Assembly (NCBI GenBank): GCA_038025085.1
Contig: CM076153.1
Coordinates: 7,285,501-7,349,500, forward strand
From: Tetragonia tetragonoides
Lineage: Eukaryota; Streptophyta; Magnoliopsida; Caryophyllales; Aizoaceae
Direction of reading: 5' to 3'
DNA: 64,000 nucleotides
Shown here: piece by piece, positions 47,911-58,279 of the stretch
How the letters are laid out: each line of letters starts with the position of its first letter
Numbering within the stretch: position 1 is the stretch's first letter
Made by a program: the position numbers and the translations under genes
The notes under the pieces: generated by a model
What the model saw: only the letters and a program-made list of their open reading frames with translations
Databases searched by the model: none
Told to the model about the DNA's origin: nothing

Positions 47911-48194
47911 TGTCATGACAGTTGCCCACCAACCTTTGGAATACAAAAACTTCGGTAGACTTTAGTCCATCCTAAATCAATAGACTAATGTTTTTAAATA
48001 TGTTCTTTATATTCCTAAATATTTGCACCAATATTTTTGGTCCATCATGAATTAGGTCCACGCAAGACCTGCAACCTTTGAAAATTGGAATGGTATATGT
48101 TAATCTTGGCCGAATTGATAATGATCAAACGGGTAATTGTTGTGGCACTATCAGGAATTTATTTATCTGAGAGGCCTTTATTCTCTAGTAGGAG

Positions 48195-48755
48195 TAGGGA
48201 TGACAATCAAGTCCGAACCCGATCCGAATCCGATCCGTTAAGGCCAAAAAATTCCGAACTGAATCCGAATTAAAAAAATCCGAGTCCTAATCCGATTAGC
48301 AAACTCCGAATCCGAATCGGATTCGGATGTTGTGTAAAATCCAAAAATCCGATCCACCTCCAAATCCGATAAGAGTATCAAATTATTTTTAATATTTTTT
48401 TTTAAAAAAGAGCACTACATCCTTAATATATTTGAATTAAGTATATATGTTCACCTTTGTTTGTATCTTAAATCCTTAATATATATGCCATATTTATTTT
48501 TGTTGAATTAACAATTAGCTATTTAGTATTATCTTATATATGTTCACATTTCAATAAAAAAATTGGAAGTAAGTCAAGTAAACGGATCGGATTTGGATCG
48601 GATTCGGAGGTTACCGACTCCGAATAGTTTTGGATTCGGATCCTCCCTAATCGGAGGTTATTCGGATTCGGAGGTGATTTTAGAATCCGTTTAGTATTCG
48701 GAGCGGGTTCGGATTTAGCATAATCCGATCCGAATCCGATCCATTGCCATCCCTA
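48195..48755. mobile_element. Non-autonomous hAT element with 8-bp TSD
   Basis: 561 bp. The ends tagggatgacaat and attgccatcccta are inverted. It is flanked by a perfect 8-bp repeat agtaggag at 48187-48194 and 48756-48763. The subterminal regions are packed with tccgaatccgatcc-type repeats in inverse orientation at the two ends, and the middle is AT-rich and non-coding. Confidence 0.88.
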
Positions 48756-48763
48756 AGTAGGAG

Positions 48764-49644
48764 TAGTATAATTTGCTTTCATTAATCAATTTTTTAGGAA
48801 TTATATTGATTTTGGGTTCAAAATTTATATATGATCATTATAATTTTATCATCCTTGAATAACCCCAGTATTGTAAGTAACAATGAACTTGGAGCGGTGA
48901 TAAGCGATGTTCGGCGTCTTGTTTTAGAATTGGAAGATCGAGCTCCATCGCACTAGAAGGGAAGCTAATACTCTTGCTCACTCCATTGCAAATCATGATT
49001 TTGACACGAAAGAGCTCATACGCACCTTCTTATTTTCTTCTACTAGATTTCTTATGACAATAACCGCATGGGTAATAACCAATAAGTGTGGACCAAATTT
49101 TGCGTAATTTCAATTCTCGTACTTCTAATTTTAGAACGTATCTAAGAGTACGATTTTTTTTTATCTTTATGATTATCCTCAAATAAAAAAATAATATACT
49201 CTTTTTATCTTTAAAAAAAATATCAAAAAACAATCAAAATCAGAAGCAAATGTAATTTCACTCAAACTTTCACTTTCAGTTTCAATTTTTCGAGGTTTAG
49301 AAGTTTTGTAATGTTGTTTTGGTTGTTTGTTTGTTTTAAATTTTTATAAACCATACAATTTATACAAACATCTCCCAAAAACTCAAAAAGCTTCCTTCTC
49401 ACTTTTCAAACCAGTTAGCCAGCAACCATCTTGTTGACTTCCTCCCTTCGATTCTCCCTTTCTCTCTCCTACATCTTCCCATCAATGACATCGCATTGAC
49501 TACTCTCATTCATTCTTAATCTTACCTTAATTGAACTTCTCTCTGTTCAATTCGCCAAAAAAAATCCTTTACAATCATCTTCATCAATCACCAATTTTTT
49601 TTTTTGTTTTTGAGTGAATCAATCACCAAATTTTAACAATAATC
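48764..49644. other. Intergenic and leader of the SNAPIN-like gene
   Basis: No gene is seen before 49400. The last ~200 bases are CT-rich and include the 5' UTR of the gene starting at 49645. Confidence 0.4.
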
Positions 49645-52600
49645 ATGTCCGAACATCTTAATCCCACTGAAGAACAACAATCTTCATCTTCATCAACCAC
49701 TTCGATAAATCCCCAATATTTTTCGGAACAAAATTCAGCTCCTTTAACTAACGGCGAATCATCTAGTACGAGTATTAAATCGCTTCATAAATCTAGTAAT
49801 AATGGCGATGATGATAATGTCACCGCCAATCCAGAAGCGATAGCCAAAGGGATTTCGACAATGCTCTCTTGTGTAATTAGGGATTTTGATTCTAAAGCTG
49901 AAAATGCCACCAATAGCCAAGATAGACTTTGTTCTGCTCTTGATCGTCTCACTGGAGGTAATTTTATGGTTTTTTTTCCGATAATGTTGTGTGATCAGAT
50001 ATCTATAGGCATAGTTACATTTGCCTTTTGGAATCAATTTGATGATTTCTGATTGTTGATGCTCAATTTAAGAAAAAATGGGGTTTTCCAATAGTTATCA
50101 TTGTTGATTGGTGAACAAAATGTTTGGCATTTAAAGATTGTAGGCAACTTTAGCATTGACAAGAACATTGACTCGAATTAGCGTATGTGAGTTAGGGTTT
50201 GCCTAATACATATTCATAGATTCAGTCATTTTGCTGCTTGATGCGGAGATTTTCAAATTGGAAATTTATCAGAATGATTTGGCAATTTTTGTTTTGTCGA
50301 ACACTATTTACTTACCTAGTTACCTTTGGCCATGAATTGGAGAGGCAAGTCGATCATGTTGCATGGTTTCGGGGTGTTTTGGATGGCCAATTTGGACAGT
50401 GGGGTTACTTTTAGTTCAATCAAGCGCAAACTAGCAGTCGTATTAGGAATCTTCTACAGTTAAGAATTTGTGTGCAGTCTTACTATTGCATCGGTTACTA
50501 TAGTGGTTCTTGCCTAGACCTGGCAAACGGGTCAATCGGATCGGTTTCGGTTCGGGTCTAATTGGGTCAACTTATACTCGGGTATGGGTCGGGTTCGGTT
50601 TGGGTTGTACTTCGGGTTCGGGTTTATTCGGATTTGTACCTTTTCGGATCATCTCGGGTCGGTTTATACGGGTCAGGTCAATATCGGATCGGTTTTTGTT
50701 TAAAAAGTCGGTTACTTTTGGGTCGGGTTAAAATCGGTTTGTGTCATTTCGGATCGGGTTCGGATACAGGTCCGAACTGTCGGGTCTATTTCGGGTCAAG
50801 CTATATTTTGAGCCTCCATTCTCAAATTTACATTCAAATCACCAAATTGGGTTAACACTAAATAAGGTTTAGTGTATAATCTTTAAATTCTTTGGTAAAA
50901 AATAATTATTTTCATTAAATAATAGCGTTTAACCAATTTCAGGTTCGATTTATTTTGGTTTCGGGTCATGTTCGGTTCAGGTCAGTTTGAATCGGTTTGC
51001 GTTTAGTTCGGATCAAATCGGTTTCGCTTGTGAATGGTTCGGTTTTGATTCGGTTCGGGTCAGATTCGGATACGGATCGTCGTCGGGTCAATAACCTTTC
51101 AGTTTCGGTTCGGATCATTTCGGATAATCCGTTCTAAATCGGGTTGCCACTATTCGGTTACGGTTTCGGGTCAATCGGGTCGGGTAATCGGTTTCGGGTC
51201 AGGACTGCCAGGTCTATTCTTGCCTAGTAGGAGCATGTTGTGTCCTAAATGTTGTTTTTATGCAATCCTGTTTACTTCAAGTCTCATGGCCACTAAGAAA
51301 GGCATTTGCATGGAAAGACTTTATGGAAGTATTAATATTTGTCGCTATACAAAAGGTTGTATATCGTTTTCTGTTCGACAGGTATTTGTTTTTTGCATTA
51401 CAGTGCTACATACAAGATACAAAGGTAAATGTTCACTTTCTTTACTAACTTTGCTGATACATCCAACTTGGCAGAGCTTGACCAGCTATTGGAGGATGCA
51501 CCATTGCCCTTCATCATTCAGCACGCTGCTAAACTATCTAATGTCAGAAAAAGAGTATCATCTTTGAATTCACTTTTAAGATCTATACAACGTCGTCTTG
51601 ACAATATTGACCGAATGATGTCTCTGGGCTCGCCAAATGGTATGTTAACTCTATGTATTTCTCAATTCGCAAATTTCTTGTTCAAGTGACCCAACGTGAA
51701 TGTTACAAACTTATTGGACCTCTGTATAGTGATTGTATTGGTTATGAATGGAGATTCTTGAATTACGAGAAAGGTTCTCCATGAGCTGGTCTTCCATAGT
51801 GAAAAATATTTTCATCTGGTTAGCTTCAAATGTTATTACTATACTGACTAGTTGTTCCCATAAAAAAGTCTTGGTTTTCTTTTCACTTGGGTGTATTATT
51901 GTAGATAAGCTACTCTCTAATACTCGTATGTCCCCTAGGAGGATGCACCATTATAGACTTATAGTAAGGGGTATGTCTCATAGTGCTACATCAAGAGGTT
52001 TAAAAGTGTCCTTAGCATAATTTATATTAATGTTCATCTAGTACCTGTTGGATTAATCTCTCTAAGCGTAGTCTCACAAGTATCAACATTGATAATGACT
52101 TTGGAGGTCTTTGCCAGGTTGGGTAAGTATAATCGGGCTCCACCCATTTAGGTGTTTTTATATGGGGCTACCCTTAGTCTCTTGCCTTTTAGAGCAGGTT
52201 GCTTCTCCTGTCTCAAACAGAATAGATGGCTTGAGGAGGGCTTACTTTTCCTTGGGTGGCAGAATCAATATGCTTTGGTTGTGCTTGCTTAGAAGCACTT
52301 TATGTGGTATGTGTCGATGGTGATTGGGATCAGTTTGGTGGGCTTAGGTGTGTAGACCGAACATGAAGGCAGCGTTTGGGTTTTCCATTGTTTGGTGTTT
52401 AGTAATAAGTTCCTAAGAGGGGAATGGTTATGGTGTTTCCCACTATAACTTGGAAATTTTGTGGAGTGTAGACATGTAGTACAAAGGAAAAATATGGTCT
52501 CCAACGAGATGTAGGAGGTGCCAAGGCTTGTGCTATGACTCTTTGCCTTAGAAATTCATGCTATTGACTTTTTTTCTTCCCAATGGTCTATTTTATTTAG

Positions 52601-54765
52601 TGTTGGGGATAGTCGCATCACATCATCACATGCCGGCTTTTTTGGTGGATACTTAGAACGGGAATGCCCCCTTTTGTTTTAGATTTATCTCTGTGCATCT
52701 TCCCTCTCTTAGTGACACTCCGTGTCGATGCTTTGTATTCTAGAGTAGTTTATATTGCCTTGATTTTCGGTTTCTCGGGGCTAGGTTGAGAGTTTTGTTC
52801 AAATTTCTCCAAGGGGTCTATTGTCACCCAAGAAGACCCCCGGTGCCCTTCGTAGGCTAAATGGGTCTCTGAACTTCGTATTCGCCCATGATTTCGTGAT
52901 CGGCCCTTTAGAGTAGATGAATAGTAAACGCCCGTTCATGCCTACTAGGGGCCCTCCCATGTCCCCTAGAGGTGTTTGAACTTCGTATTCACCCATGATT
53001 TCGTGATCGGCCTTTTAGAGTGGATGACTAGTACAACGCCCGTCCATGCCTGATAGGGGCGCGAAAACCGACCCGGAGGGCCTCCCATCTCCCCTAGACG
53101 TTTCCCGTGCGATATGGGGTGAAAATAACAACTTTCGTTTTGAGCCCTCCAAAAGCCCAAAAAAATTGGATTATAACCTTCATTTTCGGCTTCATAGGGC
53201 TCGGTTGAGATTTTTGCCCAGATTTCTCCCGAGGGGTCCATTTTCATCCAAGAGGATTCCCAGTGCCCTTGCTAGGCCATCCGCGTCTCAACGTCTTTGA
53301 ACTTCGTATTCACCCATGATTTCATTGTTCGGCCTTTTAAAGTGAGTGAGAAGTAAAACAGACTTCTGAGCCTAATAGGAACTCGATAACCGACCCAGAG
53401 GCCTCTCGTGTCCCGTAGGGGTGTCTTGTGCGATTTGGTGGAAAAATAACAACGTTCATTTGGGGACCCTATTGAAGCTCAAAAACATGGATTATAGCCT
53501 TCATTTCATATTTGTGGGGCTCGTTTGAGATTTTTGACCAAACTTCGCCGGGGGTTCGTTGTCACCGAAGAGGACAGTTGGTGCCCTTGGTAGTCCATTG
53601 GTCTCCAAACTTTGTAGTCACCCTTGATTTTGGTGTTCTGCCCGTTAAAGTGGGTGACTACTGGGTGACGACTGATGAGTAAAACAGCGTCCAAGCCTAA
53701 TGGCGAATGGGAACCCGATAACCGGAGGCCTCCCTTGTCCCCTAGTGGTGTCTCGTGCAATATGGTGCCAAAATAACAAAATTACAATTTTCGAGGCTCT
53801 AGAGGCCCAAAAAACATGGATTATATAGCCTTCATTTTGGGCTTTCCTAATTGAGACCTTCATTAGAAACCCTCATAATTGGGAGATGGAGTGTCTAAGG
53901 TTGACTCTGTACTTAGTACATACCAAGCTGGACACTGTTAATCTGGTGTGCAAACGGCTTGTGGAAAATTGTTGTCTTCAACGAGGTATTGTGTGTCCGG
54001 GCACTATACCTGATCGATGATCATTTGTTACATAGGTGTTGACCTAGTTCTGCGATAAAGATAAAGATAACCAGTCGTTATGCTATGATTTGTCAACTTA
54101 TACATTTCGCTGAAGAGGAATGCTCGTCCTATTTTTTGGGGGGTCTCTCATCCAGTTGAATGTCTCTCAAAGTCTGCTTCTCCATGGGACTGTCCAGCAT
54201 GGGTCTTCAGAGGGATTTTCCTTGTGGAGATTCTACACAACTGGATTTAGTTGTGATACTTCTAGACTATTTCAAGACTTTGTTTATTGTAAGTTTCTTT
54301 TATCCTAAGTTCAATCCAAATTTATGGTTTATACATGCTTAAAACTTTTCATTTGTTGCTTTCTTTGTCTTGTGTGTGCCTTCCTTTTTCTTCTGTAGTG
54401 GTAGTGCCTCATTTTGACCTTCCTACTTCACCTATATTTATAAGTAGAAGTTTGTTTATGGTTTGAGAACATCATCCATGCTTGAACCTTTTAATAAAGT
54501 GGAAATATATCAGTTATCCTCTCTTTTTGGAATTGGCAAAATACAATCAATGTCATTGTATAATCTTCCTTAAAAAAATTAGAGATATATATTTTTATAT
54601 TATGAAAAGTCAACAAGGCGCAGTCATTGCATGATGAAGGAGTTCTTTTCTTATATTGCAAGTGATTGTTTTCTTTCAATAAGTTATATTGTGAGTAGTT
54701 TACAACATTGTCATACCTTTTCTTTCTCGGTTGCAGATAAATCAAATGTGGGAGGTCCCAAGTAA
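49645..54765 (+). CDS. SNAPIN/BLOC-1-like coiled-coil protein
   Basis: Three exons, 49645-49957, 51475-51639 and 54737-54765, join in frame to 168 residues. The N-terminal ~65 residues are Ser/Asn-rich and disordered. Residues ~70-155 form helices with heptad character, with DSKAENATNSQDRLCSALDR, then ELDQLLEDAP, then LSNVRKRVSSLNSLLRSIQ, then RRLDNIDRMM. This resembles SNAPIN (BLOC-1/BORC subunit), where a SQ...L..ID.L pattern precedes a conserved RRRV...N..LQ...ERL helix. Such complexes act in endosome or lysosome trafficking. The assignment is by pattern and recollection. Intron 1 contains a hAT element (50515-51216). Intron 2 contains a LINE remnant and a tandem repeat array. The last exon is only nine codons including the stop (ending NVGGPK). 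Confidence 0.78.
50515..51216. mobile_element. Non-autonomous hAT element in SNAPIN-like intron 1
   Basis: 702 bp. The ends tagacctggca and tgccaggtcta are inverted, and a perfect 8-bp repeat ttcttgcc lies at 50507-50514 and 51217-51224. Both halves consist of many cgggtc / cggttcggg variants around a short AT-rich centre. Open frames in it are by-products of the repeats. Confidence 0.9.
51950..52760 (+). mobile_element. LINE reverse-transcriptase remnant
   Basis: Near 52150-52300 one frame encodes FYMGLPLVSCLLEQV and RIDGLRRAYFSLGGRINML, which match the YLGLPL...RLDGWKKAYLSLGGRITLI region of plant non-LTR retrotransposon polyproteins. Further on, a shifted frame has FSVGDSRITSSHAGFF, matching the FxVGDGxRIxFW zone. 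Several stops and frameshifts break it, so it is a dead fragment. It ends where array 3 begins. Confidence 0.7.
52765..53870 (-). repeat. Array 3 of the ~315-bp tandem repeat, in SNAPIN-like intron 2
   Basis: The same family as arrays 1 and 2 but on the opposite strand. The marker gaacttcgtattcaccc (and variants) falls at about 52872, 52976, 53294 and 53607. The last three are 318 and 313 bp apart, and the first is shortened by an internal deletion. Other shared phrases, read on the minus strand, are ggctataatcca and gggagatgggaggccctcc-like blocks. Confidence 0.8.
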
Positions 54766-55339
54766 CTTTAATCATGCGTCTTACTTACAGCCACAGGTAT
54801 TTCTCGTCTGTTTTTCTTGCTTGAGGTCCCATGCAAATGGCTGACACTAGATTTTGAAACAATTTATGTGAATGATTTAGTAGAAAATAAGATATCACCT
54901 CTTTATTAAAGATGTGAGATTTATTGCCCTAATAGTTCCTTTATCCTGTCAGTATGGCATTCGATATGATTCATCGAATAATGGTATTGGACTCAAATTC
55001 AAACCATCCCAGCACAGAGGAAAAGAGAAGGGCAACCCCCCCCCCCCCCTAAAAAAAAAAAAGGAAGAAAAAAACCCCAAACTACGTCTAGAGAAGCGTA
55101 CAGATTAACACTGAATGTCAATTCTTATGTTGAATTTTGGTGTTATATTTCTTAGATATATAAACGATATTCTTGTGTTGATCTTCTAGGTTCTTTACCC
55201 CATGTACATACATGTGTTCACTATAAATCCTACGCAACCAACAGTCTCGAACACTGGAGGAAGCGAGGGTCAGGTGTAGTATGTTCATAAACGAATAGGA
55301 TGACACGGGTGACTGAGAATTGATATACATTCAGCTCTT
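54766..55339. other. 3' flank of SNAPIN-like gene
   Basis: Probable 3' UTR and intergenic sequence. It includes adjoining C- and A-runs at about 55036-55062. No gene is seen. Confidence 0.4.
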
Positions 55340-55348
55340 GTGGAAGAG

Positions 55349-56371
55349 TGTGATTTCCTCAAATATACATCATTAACAAACATATTCTCAAAATAGCTTC
55401 GGTCAAAAAATATTTCCCAACATATACGCCATTTAGGATCGGAATATGGTAAGGAACAATATTAATTATTTTTTTTTCCATATTCATCAAAAGTAATCAG
55501 GTTTTTCATCTTCGTTCACGGCTGTCTTCGGCTTCACTTCGTCCGCACTTCCACCGCCACTCACTTCAGACCCACCACCACTTCCAGCGCCCTTACCTTC
55601 GGCACCGCTGCTAGTTCGACAACCCTGCCTTCTATGTCAACATTTTGCAGATATGCGTTGATTTGATAAGCACAAAGGACTGCATACTCACCTTTTAGAC
55701 TTGTCACTAATTAATGTTATAAGGTGGAAAAGGAATTAGTGGTGTGATGGTGTCTCTATTCAGCTGTATATCATTTTATTGGGAATGGTAAATTTGATCA
55801 ATTGCATTTGGGTGTGTTGATATGTTCATGACAATCCTGGCATGCATCGAGGCAAGCTTCCAAGCGGTGTCATTTTTAACTTCAAGTGGCAATAACGGTG
55901 GTTGCCGGACCATGAAATGGGTCGTTTAGTCTTCCGTTGCTCAAGAACCCGCTCCTGTTCGACCACGGCCCGAACTCCAGAGTGTCGATTGTGTTGAAGT
56001 CGAGATCAACCATGGCTTCTACTCGAACCAAAAACGGAAAATAAACCCAAACATCAGATCTATGAAAATTGTGAATTTCTTGGAAAGAAACAGAGAAAAA
56101 AGAGAGATGACCGGTTACCTGAGGTTCTCGTTGTTGTGGTTCTGGGTGTCCTGAACAGTGGACTGAGCGAGTTGGCGAGTTAACTCAGCAAGGAACTGGT
56201 CACCGTCCTTGCTTTGGTTGAATAGCTTTTGATGAATATGGACCAAATTAATTAAATATTTTTCCATACCTTATTCCATTCCTACGTGGCGTATATGTTG
56301 GGAAATATTTTTCTACCGAAGCTATTTTGGTAATTTGTTTGATAATAATGTATATTTGAGGAAATCACACT
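55349..56371 (-). mobile_element. Pack-MULE candidate with captured coding fragments
   Basis: About 1.02 kb with inverted ends of about 150 bp (both read inward tgtgatttcctcaaatatac), flanked by the 9-bp direct repeat gtggaagag at 55340-55348 and 56372-56380, the Mutator signature. Inside, on the minus strand, an ATG at 56011-56013 opens 43 codons starting MVDLDFNTIDTLEFGPW. Further on, 55487-55618 encodes a Gly/Ser-rich tail ending DEVKPKTAVNEDEKPDYF before a TGA. Both are GC-rich compared with the TIRs and look like the first and last exons of one host gene, which I do not recognise. No transposase is present. Confidence 0.8.
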
Positions 56372-56380
56372 GTGGAAGAG

Positions 56381-58279
56381 GATAACATCTTAGTGTAGTG
56401 CGGCGTGATTTGCTTTGGAGGTTTATCCCCATGGTCAATAAACAGGGTTCCACATCAATTCAATTTATTGAAGAAAAACACTTCAGTATATATAGAAGGG
56501 AGTTTTGGTTTTTGTTTCCTGTAGTTGTTTTTTTTTTTTTTTTTTTTTTTTTTTGTGTCAGGGAGAAATACATTTTCCTGTAGTGTTGTTAGTATTCCTA
56601 TTCATAATTCTTGTTCTTATTCTTGTTAGTACATTTATCTATGTCTTATATACTCCTTTTTTCTTTTTCTTTTTTGTTGTTTTTTTTATCCCCCCTAAGT
56701 TATTGTAATATACTCTTGTTCTCATATTACTGTGGAGGTATTATAAATTTCGTTTTCATGCATCCGTTCAGCAAACTAGTTTTTTAGTTTTGGATGTTAT
56801 TAGATCATCTAAAATGATAAAACAGGAACCTTCATTGGAGCGGTCTGTTAACATGCTAGCAAAAGGATCATCCCTTGGTTTCCTTAAAGACTGTAAAATT
56901 TGGGCGTTGCGGGACAAAAAGAAAGTTGGAGTGCTTCAATTGGAGTGATGTACTATGGGGTAATGGAGTGGATCAAAGGGTGATGTACTGAGGGGAGAGG
57001 TGGAGGTGGAGGTACGAATCTGGAGTATCATCCACACAGCATTATAACAGTAGCAGCTCTGCACAAGCTACTTTTATTTTGGGTGATGTAGTCGCCTCGT
57101 GGCTGCAATTCTGCAACAAGATCGAGATATTGGTCAAACAGGAGGGGGGGGGGGGGGAGGTGAGGAATATTTTTCCTTGCGAAGTTCTGGATGATCCAGC
57201 AGCAGCTTGTAAGATTAGGCATCTTCACCTTTTATGGAGTCGTGTCATCTGAAAAATCTGTACAAGACCTCAATATTTGCAGTTTGTTGCAAGACACAGA
57301 AATGTTGACAGGTTGTTCATCAGAATCCGTAGAGTCACCAAGGTGCTCATCAAGCTTTTGGCAAAACAACGGGAGGAGGTATCAATGTAATCATTGTATA
57401 AGCAAGTATCTTAGAGTCAACTTATTGTACCTCCTAGATATGACAATGGCATTCTTCATGTAGAAAAAAAGAAGAAGAAAACCATGGACTTAATACTGTT
57501 CAACATTACAAATACTGTTCAGCATTCAAACTAAATGAGACTTTTCGGCAGACGACTGAGATGATATACATTCATGCCGATGGCAAGTTAGAACAGGACA
57601 AGTTCACACGAAGATCAGGCAAAAAGTCGCTTGATTCTCATAGCCGTGGAAATGGAAGTAGTATTATTGCTAAACAAAAAGATGCATTAGTCTGACAGGA
57701 GTACAGGACCCTTCTGCTTCAGAAGCTTGTTTTGCCAATTTTCATGCAAATTCTGAGATGTTTTCGCGAAACAGCAGCAATTTGCAGAATCAAATAGCAG
57801 CACAAACAAAGCAAAGAACCATAAGTATTCCCAGCAAGTACCTGATCAGTTAAAATGTTGCTATCAGCATAACAAGTGATGTTTCACACGGAGCTTCCCT
57901 TTCATGCATTGAAATATTGTTTTTCTAACCACTTTTATTGAACAGACTGAAAATTTTATTCTTTTCAATTCAAATACATAATCAGATATATTCTGAGTGA
58001 GAAGTGTTGTTCTTCAACCAACAAAAGGAGCTTAAGCATCTGACCATAATCAACTACAATTGGATGAAAAGACTTTTCACATACCTAATTACTGAAGAGA
58101 ACTGGTAACGCTTCATCTTTCACATCTGAGGAGTCTTTCAACAAAGTCCTGTGATCTACACTGCACATATGGTACTTTACAGAACCACGAGCTCTATCAT
58201 GAATCAACATCCTGTTTATGTGTATAATTACAAATCCATGACTCGGCTTGCTTTCCTAGAAAATGGATATTGTGATTTA
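56381..58279. other. Intergenic and probable 3' UTR of the PPR gene
   Basis: No gene is supported. A T-run lies at about 56527-56554 and a G-run at about 57145-57157. The open frame at 57191-57463 has no recognisable domain and I do not call it. The last several hundred bases lie downstream of the PPR stop codon. Confidence 0.4.

Noticed and set aside
50510..50855. Gly/Phe-rich open frames
   Set aside because: They are products of the cgggtc repeats in the hAT element at 50515-51216.
56505..56708. Poly-Phe hydrophobic open frame
   Set aside because: It is produced by a T-run and lacks any protein-like character outside it.
57191..57463. 90-codon open frame downstream of the SNAPIN-like gene
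   Set aside because: No recognisable motif, no clear gene context and no splice partner.
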